The position numbers and the translations under genes are program-made. 64,000 nucleotides of DNA from Hyphomicrobiales bacterium. Lineage in GTDB: Bacteria; Pseudomonadota; Alphaproteobacteria; Rhizobiales; Rhizobiaceae. Location of the stretch: the NCBI GenBank assembly GCA_900465675.1, contig UBJR01000012.1:124001-188000 (forward strand), in the 5' to 3' direction. Positions 42,235 to 50,402 of this stretch are shown here, piece after piece. The stretch's first letter is position 1. The number at the start of each line of letters is the position of its first letter. The notes beneath the pieces were generated by a model, which saw nothing but the letters and a program-made list of their open reading frames with translations, had not been told where the DNA came from and made no database searches.

Positions 42235-43485
42235 TCAACGAGTTGCTATTTGGCCAAGCAGGATGTCAAGCATGGCCTCAAGAAGGCCGTCAATCGGTTC
42301 GAAACTTGTGTGTAAGATGCGAAGTGTTCCTTTCAGAGAGGCGACGCCTAGTGTCTGTTCGTGTGAGATCCCCGTGGAGACGGCGGGTCCCCAGATTCCG
42401 GTTAGCCTGGCATCGCCATAGGCGGATCCGACCTCTAACGCGCCAAGATTGGTCATAAGAATTTCGGCGCCGTAAACGTGGGCCCATACAGAAGCTGTCT
42501 CTGCCACCGTAGGATTCCCGGCCAACGCGGCTCTGACGCCTCGAATGCCGAATGCGAGCACATCCAAATCGTTGAAGAGCCCTACTTTTGAGGAAAACTG
42601 CCGGGCGTCCTCCCAAAAATCCTCAGAGAACCTTAGCGTATCTACGGTAACTGCGTTAATGTATGCGCCCAGATTCTCAGCGTTCTTCAAAAGCCGCCGA
42701 CGCGCATCAATTGGAGAGAAAACTCTCGGTGGCACTACCGCATGTTGCGGTTTCAATGCTGCGAAGGCTCGCGCGGCCGCCGCACTGAGAGCGCCGTGGA
42801 GTGTTGTGCCACGCTCTCGCGCGATTGCCCGAAGAGCGGCCACTTCCTCGCTCGAGACGGAGCTTATGCGAACCTGCGGCCTTTTGATATCGGCCGATCG
42901 GAACCCAGGCGGGGGGAAGAGAGCATCAGTTCGAACCGGGGGAAACGACTTAATCGGCATCGACAGATCATCAACCGCCTGCTCAAGCGATCGGACGTCT
43001 GCCGCGACGTCAATCAACTGACCACACGCTGCCCACAGAATATCTCGGATTAGATGCACTGCAGATGGACCATCCCCCACGGAGTGATGCATCGTAAGGA
43101 TCAGTGTTGAATTCGTTCCGTCTGCGATCACCTTCAACCGGATCAAGGGATCAACCAGGGCATCGATAGGTTGCGACAGCTCATCCTCGACGCGGTCCGT
43201 CCACGTTCGGGGATCGTCATGTACCACAGATATGGGAATTCCCCGTGTCTCGCCGATCTCGAAAATCGGATGACCATCACCGTCGGTTCTAATTTGTGCG
43301 GACGCGAAAATGATCTGCCTTCCAATATGGTCCGCCGTCCTGAGCCAGGCGTCCGTAGCGAACGCTCCTTCTAACTCCGCGATTGTACAGAAATGCGTGC
43401 TGCGATTTTGATTCAGCAGCCAGAACGCCTTCTCCAGTCCATCGAGTCGACGGAGCGTGTAGGGAGCATGAAATGATGATGTCAC
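42235..43485 (-). CDS. Condensation/WS-DGAT-type acyltransferase
   Basis: A 416-residue protein with the catalytic motif HHxxxDG at 133-139 (MHHSVGDG), as found in condensation domains, PapA5-like and wax-ester/diacylglycerol acyltransferases. The start is GTG 43485. FSPIDARRRL and GAEILMTNLGALEVGSAYGD match the second conserved region (DFGWG-like site replaced). It transfers acyl groups to an alcohol or amine. No NRPS or PKS gene lies nearby, so the substrate is open. It shares a message with the class III cyclase, an uncommon pairing. Confidence 0.8.
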   Translation of the reverse strand: MTSSFHAPYTLRRLDGLEKAFWLLNQNRSTHFCTIAELEGAFATDAWLRTADHIGRQIIFASAQIRTDGDGHPIFEIGETRGIPISVVHDDPRTWTDRVEDELSQPIDALVDPLIRLKVIADGTNSTLILTMHHSVGDGPSAVHLIRDILWAACGQLIDVAADVRSLEQAVDDLSMPIKSFPPVRTDALFPPPGFRSADIKRPQVRISSVSSEEVAALRAIARERGTTLHGALSAAAARAFAALKPQHAVVPPRVFSPIDARRRLLKNAENLGAYINAVTVDTLRFSEDFWEDARQFSSKVGLFNDLDVLAFGIRGVRAALAGNPTVAETASVWAHVYGAEILMTNLGALEVGSAYGDARLTGIWGPAVSTGISHEQTLGVASLKGTLRILHTSFEPIDGLLEAMLDILLGQIATR

Positions 43486-43618
43486 TGTATCGGCTTTCGA
43501 AGCTTGGAATTTGCCCTTATCGTTGGGCTAAAGGCGCCCGCCATCTAGCGAACGCTGCACTCCAATCGAGGAGCGGCATTACAAGGCTAACGGGCTGAAC
43601 CGCCGTCCCTAGCTAGGA

Positions 43619-44305
43619 TCAGAATGAGACCACGGGCCTTTGCTTAGCGAGCAGGTGATTGAACGCCAAGGAATATTCGGACGCCGACTGCTGGTTCTGG
43701 CCGGTGATGAGTTTGCCGTCAGTGACGACGCGCACTCCCCACTGTTCAACGTGCGAGAACTCGACGCCTGCCTTTTCTAAGACCGGCTGAGGGTAATTCG
43801 GAATAAAGTTCTTCCCGTAAAGCTTCTCGGCGGCGAGGTCCTCATCAAGCGAGAAGCCCGTCGCGTGCTTTCCCTGCACGCGGTCCGGATTGTTGCCGAG
43901 CGCGATAGTTCCGTGGCAGATCGCCCCAACGATTTTGTTCGAAGCCCAGAAGTGTTCAAGAATCGCGGCAACGCGGTCGTTCGGATAGAGATCGACTGCC
44001 GCGCCCGTACCACCGACGACGTGAACTGCGTCGAAATCTCCCGGATTGATTTCATCAAGAGATTTCGTTGTCTCGAGGAGAGCGGCGAGCGACTGGTCGG
44101 AGAGAAACCCCTTGCTGACAATATCGTTGGCTTCCCATGAATTCTCAGTAAGCGGGTTGCTCAGGCGATCATGCTTGATATTCCCGCCCTTTGGACTGGC
44201 AAGCGTTATCTCGTGGCCCCGCTCCGTTAGATGCCAGTACGGACGCGTAAGTTCCGCCAACCAGTACCCAAGCTCCGCGCTCGTGACGATGAACAAGATC
44301 TTCAA
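43619..44305 (-). CDS. DJ-1/PfpI family protein, paralog B
   Basis: A 228-residue paralog of the protein at 39801-40487, of identical length, with Cys130 in IVGAICHGT. It starts at TTG 44305 with GGAGAAG upstream. The regulon palindrome at 44374-44392 is a perfect match and lies over its promoter. The two copies are clearly diverged along the chain, so the duplication is not recent. Confidence 0.85.
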   Translation of the reverse strand: MKILFIVTSAELGYWLAELTRPYWHLTERGHEITLASPKGGNIKHDRLSNPLTENSWEANDIVSKGFLSDQSLAALLETTKSLDEINPGDFDAVHVVGGTGAAVDLYPNDRVAAILEHFWASNKIVGAICHGTIALGNNPDRVQGKHATGFSLDEDLAAEKLYGKNFIPNYPQPVLEKAGVEFSHVEQWGVRVVTDGKLITGQNQQSASEYSLAFNHLLAKQRPVVSF

Positions 44306-44373
44306 AGTGCTTCTCCGATTTTGGGGACCAAACCCAACACGCGTCGTGATGCGAGCGGTCCAACGTTCTATTT

Positions 44374-44392
44374 AGCTTCAAATTATGAAGCT
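44374..44392. promoter_or_regulatory. Perfect AGCTTCA-N5-TGAAGCT site before PfpI paralog B
   Basis: The longest version of the palindrome (7-base arms). On the minus strand TTGACC at 44402-44407 is the likely -35, so the palindrome covers the -10 region, 69 bases upstream of the start. Confidence 0.8.
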
Positions 44393-44469
44393 GAAATCGA
44401 AAGGTCAAGCTCGCCCAGCTATTTTGAGCCAAGACCAATCGCCAAAGACACACCGCTCCCGCATTTGAG

Positions 44470-44504
44470 TTGACATTGTGAAATTTCGCTTCAATTAGTG
44501 AAGC
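44470..44504 (+). promoter_or_regulatory. Promoter and operator of the SRPBCC gene
   Basis: TTGACA at 44470-44475 is a good -35. The perfect palindrome GCTTCA-ATTAG-TGAAGC at 44488-44504 covers the -10 position 17 bases later and lies 35 bases before the start at 44539. Confidence 0.8.
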
Positions 44505-44538
44505 TATTATCATCTCGCCATTTACGAGGTAGTGTCCA

Positions 44539-45003
44539 ATGTCGGAAGCAATTGTTTCCCAATCCGGCCCCATTCCCCCGGATTTCGTAGTCATCGAAAG
44601 CAAGATCGAAATCTTTGTCTCCGCCGAAAGGGCTTGGGATTTAATCGGAAATTACGGCAACGCGGGAAAGTACCTGGGTGTTGATAGCGAGCAAATATCA
44701 GGCACCGGTGGCATCGGGAGTGTACGGACCATCGGAGGGTCCATTGTCGAAGTGATGGTAGGCAAAGGCCCGCTTTCTTACACTTACACTCAAACGATCG
44801 GGCCGATGGCTGCCTTCACATATCACGGGAGTGTTGCCCTTGAAGCTACGAGCGCGACCACTTCAACTCTGGTTTATACGATCAACTACGACCCAGCCGC
44901 GATGAGTGAATCCGAACGCGCCGCCGCCGTGGAGAGAATACGACCGCGTTTTAATGGCATGATTCAAGCGATGAAGGTCGTCGCTGAGGCCTCAGCAACT
45001 TGA
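44539..45003 (+). CDS. SRPBCC-family protein
   Basis: A 154-residue START/polyketide-cyclase-like protein. SKIEIFVSAERAWDLIGNYG and VRTIGGSIVEVMVGKGPLSY fit the SRPBCC fold with its deep hydrophobic pocket. It probably binds or modifies a lipophilic molecule. It lies directly behind a regulon promoter, and the quinone-reductase gene follows after 66 bases, so the two are probably co-transcribed. Confidence 0.75.
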   Translation: MSEAIVSQSGPIPPDFVVIESKIEIFVSAERAWDLIGNYGNAGKYLGVDSEQISGTGGIGSVRTIGGSIVEVMVGKGPLSYTYTQTIGPMAAFTYHGSVALEATSATTSTLVYTINYDPAAMSESERAAAVERIRPRFNGMIQAMKVVAEASAT

Positions 45004-45069
45004 TAGCGCAATGAATCTTATCCGCATGTTTCCAAACTGTGACATAGCCCTCGCCCGGATTTCCTGACC

Positions 45070-45939
45070 ATGAAATATCTTATCATCCACGCACATCCTG
45101 AACCTTCATCACTGTCCGGTCACCTGAAGAACCGCGCCGTGAAGGATCTCACAGAGGCCGGACATGAAGTCCAAGTCTCCGACCTCTACGAAATGAACTG
45201 GAAGGCCATCGCTGATGCTGGCGATTTTCCCACTCGATCAGACGACGAGGGACCGCTGAATTATGCGCGGGCCTCAAAGAAGGCGTTTGCTGCGGGCGAG
45301 CAATCTCCTGAGGTGGCCGAAGAACAGCGCAAGCTGGTGTGGGCAGACGTTGTCGTTCTGCAGTTTCCTCTGTGGTGGTATGGAATGCCCGCCATTCTTA
45401 AGGGGTGGGTAGATAGGGTATACGCATACGGCTTCACCTACGGCGTCGGCCCACAGGGCGGTGCCAACTGGGGTAAGCGCTTCGGCGAGGGTGTATTCGA
45501 AGGAAAACGGGCGATGGTCGCGATGACCGTTGGTGGTCGCATGGCGCACTATGGTCCGCGCGGCGTCAATGGCTCAATCGACGACCTTCTCTGGCCAATC
45601 CAGCACGGCGTTCTTTATTACTCGGGGTTCGACGTTCTTCCGCCAACCGTCTTCTATGAAGTTAACCGCGCGGCGCCAGAAGCTGTCGAGGAAATGGCGC
45701 AGTTCTTTGTCGAGCGTCTTCTGTCCGCGCATACCACTCAGCCGATTCCCTTTATTCCGCAAAACGGCGGGGACTATGACGACGTCCAAGTCCTGAAACC
45801 GAATGTCGGCGCGGAAGAAGCGGGGCATCAGAGGCACCAGTATGCACCGGCATACGTCTCCAATACCTGGTTAGGTCAGTCCGGGGAGTATGCGGCGAAA
45901 CACATAGCGCCAACCTCCCGAGACGCGGATCGCTCTTAG
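45070..45939 (+). CDS. NAD(P)H dehydrogenase (quinone), flavodoxin fold
   Basis: A 289-residue flavodoxin_2-type protein. MKYLIIHAHPEPSSLSGHLK is the FMN/FAD phosphate loop region, LQFPLWWYGMPAILKGWVDR is the FAD-binding and dimer element, and VAMTVGGRMAHYGPRG the next loop. It fits the NQO1/MdaB/KefF-like family that reduces quinones by two electrons. The C-terminal 60 residues are extra. It follows the SRPBCC gene in the same direction. Confidence 0.85.
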   Translation: MKYLIIHAHPEPSSLSGHLKNRAVKDLTEAGHEVQVSDLYEMNWKAIADAGDFPTRSDDEGPLNYARASKKAFAAGEQSPEVAEEQRKLVWADVVVLQFPLWWYGMPAILKGWVDRVYAYGFTYGVGPQGGANWGKRFGEGVFEGKRAMVAMTVGGRMAHYGPRGVNGSIDDLLWPIQHGVLYYSGFDVLPPTVFYEVNRAAPEAVEEMAQFFVERLLSAHTTQPIPFIPQNGGDYDDVQVLKPNVGAEEAGHQRHQYAPAYVSNTWLGQSGEYAAKHIAPTSRDADRS

Positions 45940-46033
45940 GTTTGAGCCAAGCGACCGATCAGAACCGCCAACAAGTGATCTCCAGACATATCCGGAAGCC
46001 AGCCCGCTCCGGATCTCCACGAAGGATTTTAGA

Positions 46034-46660
46034 ATGAGTGAAACCTACGCGCTGAACGAAACCGCACTCCTCCTCGTCGATGTGCTGAATGACTTTCTTG
46101 ACGAGAAGGGCAAACTCGCGGGCCGTATCGGGCCAATGCTCGGCAAGACAGACCTGATTGCACATCTCGGCCGTCTGGTGGCTGGTGCAAGAGCAGCTGG
46201 CGTCAAGATCTTTTACGTGCCTCACGGCCTGCACGAGCACAGCTTCGATGACGTAAAGCATGTTCATCCCAGGTGGCAGTGGGCAATGGAAAACAGGCTG
46301 TTCTGGAAGGGGGAATGGGGTGCCGACTTTTTCCCACCGCTCGCGCCAGTAGACGGGGATGTCATCATCAGCCGTCACAGAACATTCGACAGCTTCGTGA
46401 ATACCGACATGCTTGCCAAGCTCAAGGAGCACAACATTCAGAAGGTGGTTCTCGCTGGCCTGACGTCGCACACATGCGTCGAGAGCGCAGGACGTCACGC
46501 CCTCGAGGAGGGCTTCCACGTTACCTTCCTTAAGGATGCCGTTGCAGAGTTCACAGAGGAAGCGCACCACGCAGCGATCAACCTGAGCTATCCTACCTTC
46601 GGCCACAACGTCATCACCATTGACGAGTTTCTCGCCGCTGTCGAACGCGTTCCGGCCTAA
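46034..46660 (+). CDS. Isochorismatase-like cysteine hydrolase
   Basis: A 208-residue protein. Asp16 in ALLLVDVLND and Cys148 in LAGLTSHTCVES are in the catalytic positions of the family. The usual Lys lies in a stretch that reads ISRHRTFDSF here, so it is replaced by Arg or His. Such members hydrolyse amides, isochorismate or related compounds. It is in line with the quinone-reductase gene (94 bases) and the SDR gene that follows. Confidence 0.8.
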   Translation: MSETYALNETALLLVDVLNDFLDEKGKLAGRIGPMLGKTDLIAHLGRLVAGARAAGVKIFYVPHGLHEHSFDDVKHVHPRWQWAMENRLFWKGEWGADFFPPLAPVDGDVIISRHRTFDSFVNTDMLAKLKEHNIQKVVLAGLTSHTCVESAGRHALEEGFHVTFLKDAVAEFTEEAHHAAINLSYPTFGHNVITIDEFLAAVERVPA

Positions 46661-46745
46661 CGACAGTGGGGTCGTAACAGCGGCCCCAAGCTCCTGATCA
46701 TGGCAGTGTAGCGCCCATGACTGACATCATTTGACAAGGCAACCT

Positions 46746-47540
46746 ATGACCAGACAGACACGCAGCGCACTCATCACCGGCGCTTCAGCGGGTATCGGCA
46801 AGAGCTTCGCTGAGCACTTAGCACATACAGGGCACGATCTCGTGCTTGTGGCTCGTCGGACTGACCTCCTTGAAGCTTTGGCGGATAGGCTCCGAAACGA
46901 AAGCGGAGTCGACGTTGAAGTTCTCCCGGCAGACCTTTCTACAGATGAAGGTGTAGGAAACGTCGTCGCGCGTATCAGCAACGGGCCTCCGATCGACCTA
47001 TTGATCAACAATGCCGGATACGCCTCGCGTGGCAAGGTCGCGGAACTCGACGCCGACGCCCTTGACCATATGCTTCGCGTGAACGTTATGGCGCTCAGCC
47101 GCTTGTCGCGATATGCGATGGGCCGCATGGTCGCCGAAGGTCGCGGAAGCATCATCAATGTCGGCTCCGGCACCGCGTTCATGCAATTTGCTGGCAACGC
47201 CGGTTACGGCGCATCCAAGAATTTCGTGATGGCCTTCACCAGACATATGCATTTGGAGGCCGAAGGCACCGGCGTTCGAGTACAGTTGCTCGTTCCAGGA
47301 TTGGTGTCCACGGATTTCCACGCGGTCGCGGGTGGAGACATCGCCAGCTTCCCGCCTGAGCGTGTGATGAAGCCAGACGATCTCGTTATTGCATCGCTCC
47401 GGGCACTCGAGAAGGAGGAGCCCGTGTGTATTCCCTCGTTGCCTCAGATCAGCGATTGGAATGCATACGTGAAAGCAGAAGGCGCTGTTGCCGCCAATAC
47501 TTCGCGTGATCACCTTGCCGCCCGGTATCACGCGAACTGA
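46746..47540 (+). CDS. Short-chain dehydrogenase/reductase
   Basis: A 264-residue SDR. ATG 46746 is chosen over the TTG at 46731. It has GASAGIG at 12-18, INNAGYA at 88-94, Ser141, and Tyr154/Lys158 in YGASK. The active site is complete. It is the last gene of the SRPBCC-led set, ended by a hairpin at 47548-47580. Confidence 0.85.
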   Translation: MTRQTRSALITGASAGIGKSFAEHLAHTGHDLVLVARRTDLLEALADRLRNESGVDVEVLPADLSTDEGVGNVVARISNGPPIDLLINNAGYASRGKVAELDADALDHMLRVNVMALSRLSRYAMGRMVAEGRGSIINVGSGTAFMQFAGNAGYGASKNFVMAFTRHMHLEAEGTGVRVQLLVPGLVSTDFHAVAGGDIASFPPERVMKPDDLVIASLRALEKEEPVCIPSLPQISDWNAYVKAEGAVAANTSRDHLAARYHAN

Positions 47541-47547
47541 GCGCTTG

Positions 47548-47580
47548 CATCTCCAGCCTCACGGTTACAGGCTGGAGATG
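47548..47580 (+). terminator. Terminator hairpin after the SDR gene
   Basis: A perfect 12-base-pair stem, CATCTCCAGCCT with AGGCTGGAGATG, with a 9-base loop and a TTCTCC tail, just after the stop. Confidence 0.8.
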
Positions 47581-47653
47581 TTCTCCTGAGCGGTTCGATT
47601 CTACCGTCCATCAAAATGTGTTGATCGCGCCGGGCGGTTGCCAATCGACCGTC

Positions 47654-47682
47654 TTGACGATATTAGCTTCAATAAATGAAGC
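47654..47682 (+). promoter_or_regulatory. Promoter and operator of the OsmC gene
   Basis: TTGACG at 47654-47659 is the likely -35. The perfect palindrome GCTTCA-ATAAA-TGAAGC at 47666-47682 fills the spacer and -10 region and ends only 16 bases before the start, a position that fits repression. Confidence 0.8.
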
Positions 47683-47698
47683 AATGACGGAGAAACAC

Positions 47699-48121
47699 AT
47701 GCCTGTAGGATCATCCACCTGGAAAGGTACTTGGAAGCAGGGCAAGGGTACAATCTCGACAGAGAGCGGCAGCCTGCCTGCTATCCCGTATAGCTACGCT
47801 AGCCGTTTCGAAGATTCCGCAGGTGCCAGCCCTGAAGAGCTACTGGCCGCCGCGCACGCAGGTTGCTTCAACCAAGCGCTGGCAAATAATTTCGGCATGA
47901 TCGGCTTCGAAGCAAAATCGATCGAGACGTCGATCAACGTGAACCTGCAGTTCGTCGAAGGTCGGCCGACCATCATCGGCATCCACATAACGACGCAGGC
48001 GAGCGCTCCTGGAATCACAAAAGAGCAGTTCGACGGCTGCGCTGAGCGTGCCCGTACAAATTGCTCGATATCGAAGGCTCTGAAGTCAGAGATCAACCTC
48101 GACGCCCAGCTTATCGATTAA
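47699..48121 (+). CDS. osmC: OsmC-family peroxiredoxin
   Basis: A 140-residue protein. ATG 47699 is used, with GGAG seven bases upstream; an ATG 15 bases earlier lies against the operator. The two catalytic cysteines are Cys56 (HAGCFNQAL) and Cys122 (RTNCSISKAL), as in OsmC/Ohr proteins that reduce organic hydroperoxides. It is directly under the regulon palindrome, which links the regulon to peroxide or electrophile stress. An enoyl-CoA hydratase-like gene follows after 32 bases. Confidence 0.9.
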   Translation: MPVGSSTWKGTWKQGKGTISTESGSLPAIPYSYASRFEDSAGASPEELLAAAHAGCFNQALANNFGMIGFEAKSIETSINVNLQFVEGRPTIIGIHITTQASAPGITKEQFDGCAERARTNCSISKALKSEINLDAQLID

Positions 48122-48153
48122 GCGACCTGTCATCGACGGAGGCCAAGGCCGAC

Positions 48154-48978
48154 ATGACTGAATATCAAACCCTCAGAACTCGTTTCGAAAACGGTGTCCT
48201 CTTCGCGGAAATCGACAGCCCACCAATGAACTTGTTGGGGCCTGCACTTGTCCAGGATCTCGTCACACTGATCCCGAAGCTGGACCAGGGCGACGGACCA
48301 CGCGTCGTAGTCTTTTCCAGTGCCGATCCTGATTTTTTCATTCCGCATGTTGATATGACGAAGATTGCGGAGTATCGGCAGATTGCGGCGCAGCTTGTTG
48401 GGGAGCCGTCTATTGGCCTCTTGTTCCGCCGTCTCAGCCTGTCTAAGGCGGTAACGATTGCCCAGATTTCGGGACGCGCTCGTGGTGCTGGGAGCGAATT
48501 CGCCCTGGCGTGCGACATGCGCTTTGCATCGAGAGAAAAGGCAATATTTGGCCAGATCGAAGCTGGTTTTGGGCTTTCGCCAGGTGCTGGCGGGATTCAG
48601 CATCTCGCTCGCTTGATGGGGCGTGGCCGAGCGCTTGAAGCTTTGCTTAGTTCAAACGACTTCGATGCTGATACAGCAGAGCGATACGGGTGGATCAACC
48701 GATCCCTACCCGATGCGGAGTTGGGACCATTCGTGGCTTCGCTTGCCAAACGGATTGCACATTTCCCACTTGGCGGTGTGCAGGCCATCAAGGAGCGCAT
48801 GAGCGCAATCAATCTGGCGTCAGAGGATGACTTCCGGCGGGATTCCGACCTCTTCGGCGTTGGCGCACAAGATCCTGAAAACAAAAAGCGGATTGGCGCA
48901 ATTGCCAAGAGCGGAATGCAGACCCGTGGCGACACCGAACTCAACTTCGGACGACTGCTCGGCGAGATTTCCGAATAA
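48154..48978 (+). CDS. Enoyl-CoA hydratase/isomerase family protein
   Basis: A 274-residue crotonase-fold protein. ATG 48154 is used, with GGAGG about ten bases upstream. QISGRARGAGSEFALACDMR is the oxyanion-hole region and FGQIEAGFGLSPGAGGIQHL is the second active-site segment. The Glu normally found there is at QIEAG, while the second Glu of hydratases is less clear, so hydratase or isomerase is open. It is coupled to osmC. Confidence 0.8.
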   Translation: MTEYQTLRTRFENGVLFAEIDSPPMNLLGPALVQDLVTLIPKLDQGDGPRVVVFSSADPDFFIPHVDMTKIAEYRQIAAQLVGEPSIGLLFRRLSLSKAVTIAQISGRARGAGSEFALACDMRFASREKAIFGQIEAGFGLSPGAGGIQHLARLMGRGRALEALLSSNDFDADTAERYGWINRSLPDAELGPFVASLAKRIAHFPLGGVQAIKERMSAINLASEDDFRRDSDLFGVGAQDPENKKRIGAIAKSGMQTRGDTELNFGRLLGEISE

Positions 48979-49035
48979 CTCTCGCTGTCAAACGACCCTC
49001 GCAAACTGCAGCAACCCAGATCAAAGGATAGCCAC

Positions 49036-49785
49036 TTGGAAAACTTGACCCGCAAGCCAACTGTCGTACTCGTGCATGGTGCCTTCGCGGAGTCTGCCAG
49101 TTGGAATGGCGTCATCGTGGAGCTACAGAAACGTGGCTATGTGACCATCGCAACGCCAAACCCTCTCCTATCCGTTGAAGGCGACGCCGCCACCGTTTCC
49201 CGGGTTGTTGCGGCCATCGACGGGCCAGTCGTTCTCGTTGGTCATTCCTACGGCGGTCAGGTGATAAGCAACGTCAAGGACAGCGGCAACATCAGGGCGC
49301 TCGTCTACGTCGCTGCTTTCGCGCCAGACGAAGGGGAGAGTGGCGCTGCGTTGGCCGGGAAGTACCCGGGCAGCACGTTAGAACAGGCTCTCGCGCAGCC
49401 GATACCGCTTGACGGTGGCGATGTGGCTCTTTGGATTCGGCACGACAAATTTCACGCCCAGTTCGCGGCCGATATGAGTGAATCCGAGGCGGCTCTCATG
49501 GCCGCGACCCAGAGGCATGCTGCTGGTGGCGCGTTGAACGGCCCCTCTGGCGAGCCACTATGGAAGGCGGTGCCTTCTTACTTCATCTACGGCGACGCCG
49601 ATGTTTGCCTGCCGCCCCAAGGATTGGGTTGGATGGCAGATCGAGCAGACTCGCGGAAAACGGTCGTGATACCTGGCGCCTCTCACGTTGTGATGGCATC
49701 CAATCCTCTGGCGGTTGCAAACCTCATCGACGAAGCGGCTCAATCCGCCGACGTCCTCATGCACATCGAGGGCATTCAGCCCTAA
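49036..49785 (+). CDS. Alpha/beta hydrolase
   Basis: A 249-residue protein that starts at TTG 49036, with AAGGA upstream. The nucleophile is Ser71 in VLVGHSYGGQ, the acid is in YGDADVCLP and His in PGASHVVM. It belongs to the esterase or salicylate-esterase-like group with the HGAF loop (VLVHGAFAES). It is the third gene behind the OsmC promoter. The natural ester is unknown. Confidence 0.85.
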   Translation: MENLTRKPTVVLVHGAFAESASWNGVIVELQKRGYVTIATPNPLLSVEGDAATVSRVVAAIDGPVVLVGHSYGGQVISNVKDSGNIRALVYVAAFAPDEGESGAALAGKYPGSTLEQALAQPIPLDGGDVALWIRHDKFHAQFAADMSESEAALMAATQRHAAGGALNGPSGEPLWKAVPSYFIYGDADVCLPPQGLGWMADRADSRKTVVIPGASHVVMASNPLAVANLIDEAAQSADVLMHIEGIQP

Positions 49786-49870
49786 TGGGCTACTCGTTGC
49801 CCCTGCGCCAGACGTAAGACAGCACTCGGCGCCCTAATCGTCCGCGTGAGTGCAATAACACCTGAGTATT

Positions 49871-49887
49871 ACTTCATTTTTTAAAGC
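49871..49887 (+). promoter_or_regulatory. Degenerate regulon site before the molybdenum operon
   Basis: ACTTCA-TTTTT-TAAAGC, with the same spacing as the regulon palindrome but two or three arm changes. It lies 63 bases upstream of the [2Fe-2S] subunit gene. Confidence 0.45.
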
Positions 49888-49949
49888 GCCTTCGTATTCT
49901 GCGAACCTAATAGGCTTGCGCGGCCTTTCCCAATTAGAAGGCAATTTCA

Positions 49950-50402
49950 ATGCGATCGATCAAGGTCAACGGCCAGGCAGTGGATGTTGATGCCCCAAAC
50001 GACATGCCGCTCCTGTGGGTCATCAGGGACCTTTTGGGAATGACCGGCACGAAATATGGTTGCGGTATCGCGCAGTGTGGCGCATGTACTGTCCATATTG
50101 ACGGACGAGCTGTCCGGTCGTGTGTTATGCCGGTGTCCGCCGTGGGCGACCGCAATGTGACCACCATCGAGGCCGTTGGAAAGACGGACTCCGGACGTCG
50201 CGTCCAGGCTGCGTGGCTCCAAGAGGAAGTTGCGCAATGCGGATACTGTCAGTCCGGGCAGATCATGTCCGCCGCCGCACTCCTCTCACATGTGCCAAAT
50301 CCCTCTGATTCCGAGATTGATGCCGCCATGTCCGGCAACGTCTGTCGATGCGCGACCTACGAGCGAATTCGACGAGCGATAAAAGAGGCTGTGACCCTAT
50401 GA
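49950..50402 (+). CDS. [2Fe-2S] subunit of a molybdenum hydroxylase (IorA-like)
   Basis: A 150-residue small subunit. The plant-type cluster is bound by Cys38, 43, 46 and 58, and the second cluster by Cys97, 100, 132 and 134 (CGYCQSG...CRCATYERI). It passes electrons from the molybdopterin subunit. The length and the two motifs fit isoquinoline 1-oxidoreductase alpha and related aldehyde oxidoreductases. It shares a four-base ATGA overlap with the large-subunit gene. Confidence 0.9.
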   Translation: MRSIKVNGQAVDVDAPNDMPLLWVIRDLLGMTGTKYGCGIAQCGACTVHIDGRAVRSCVMPVSAVGDRNVTTIEAVGKTDSGRRVQAAWLQEEVAQCGYCQSGQIMSAAALLSHVPNPSDSEIDAAMSGNVCRCATYERIRRAIKEAVTL

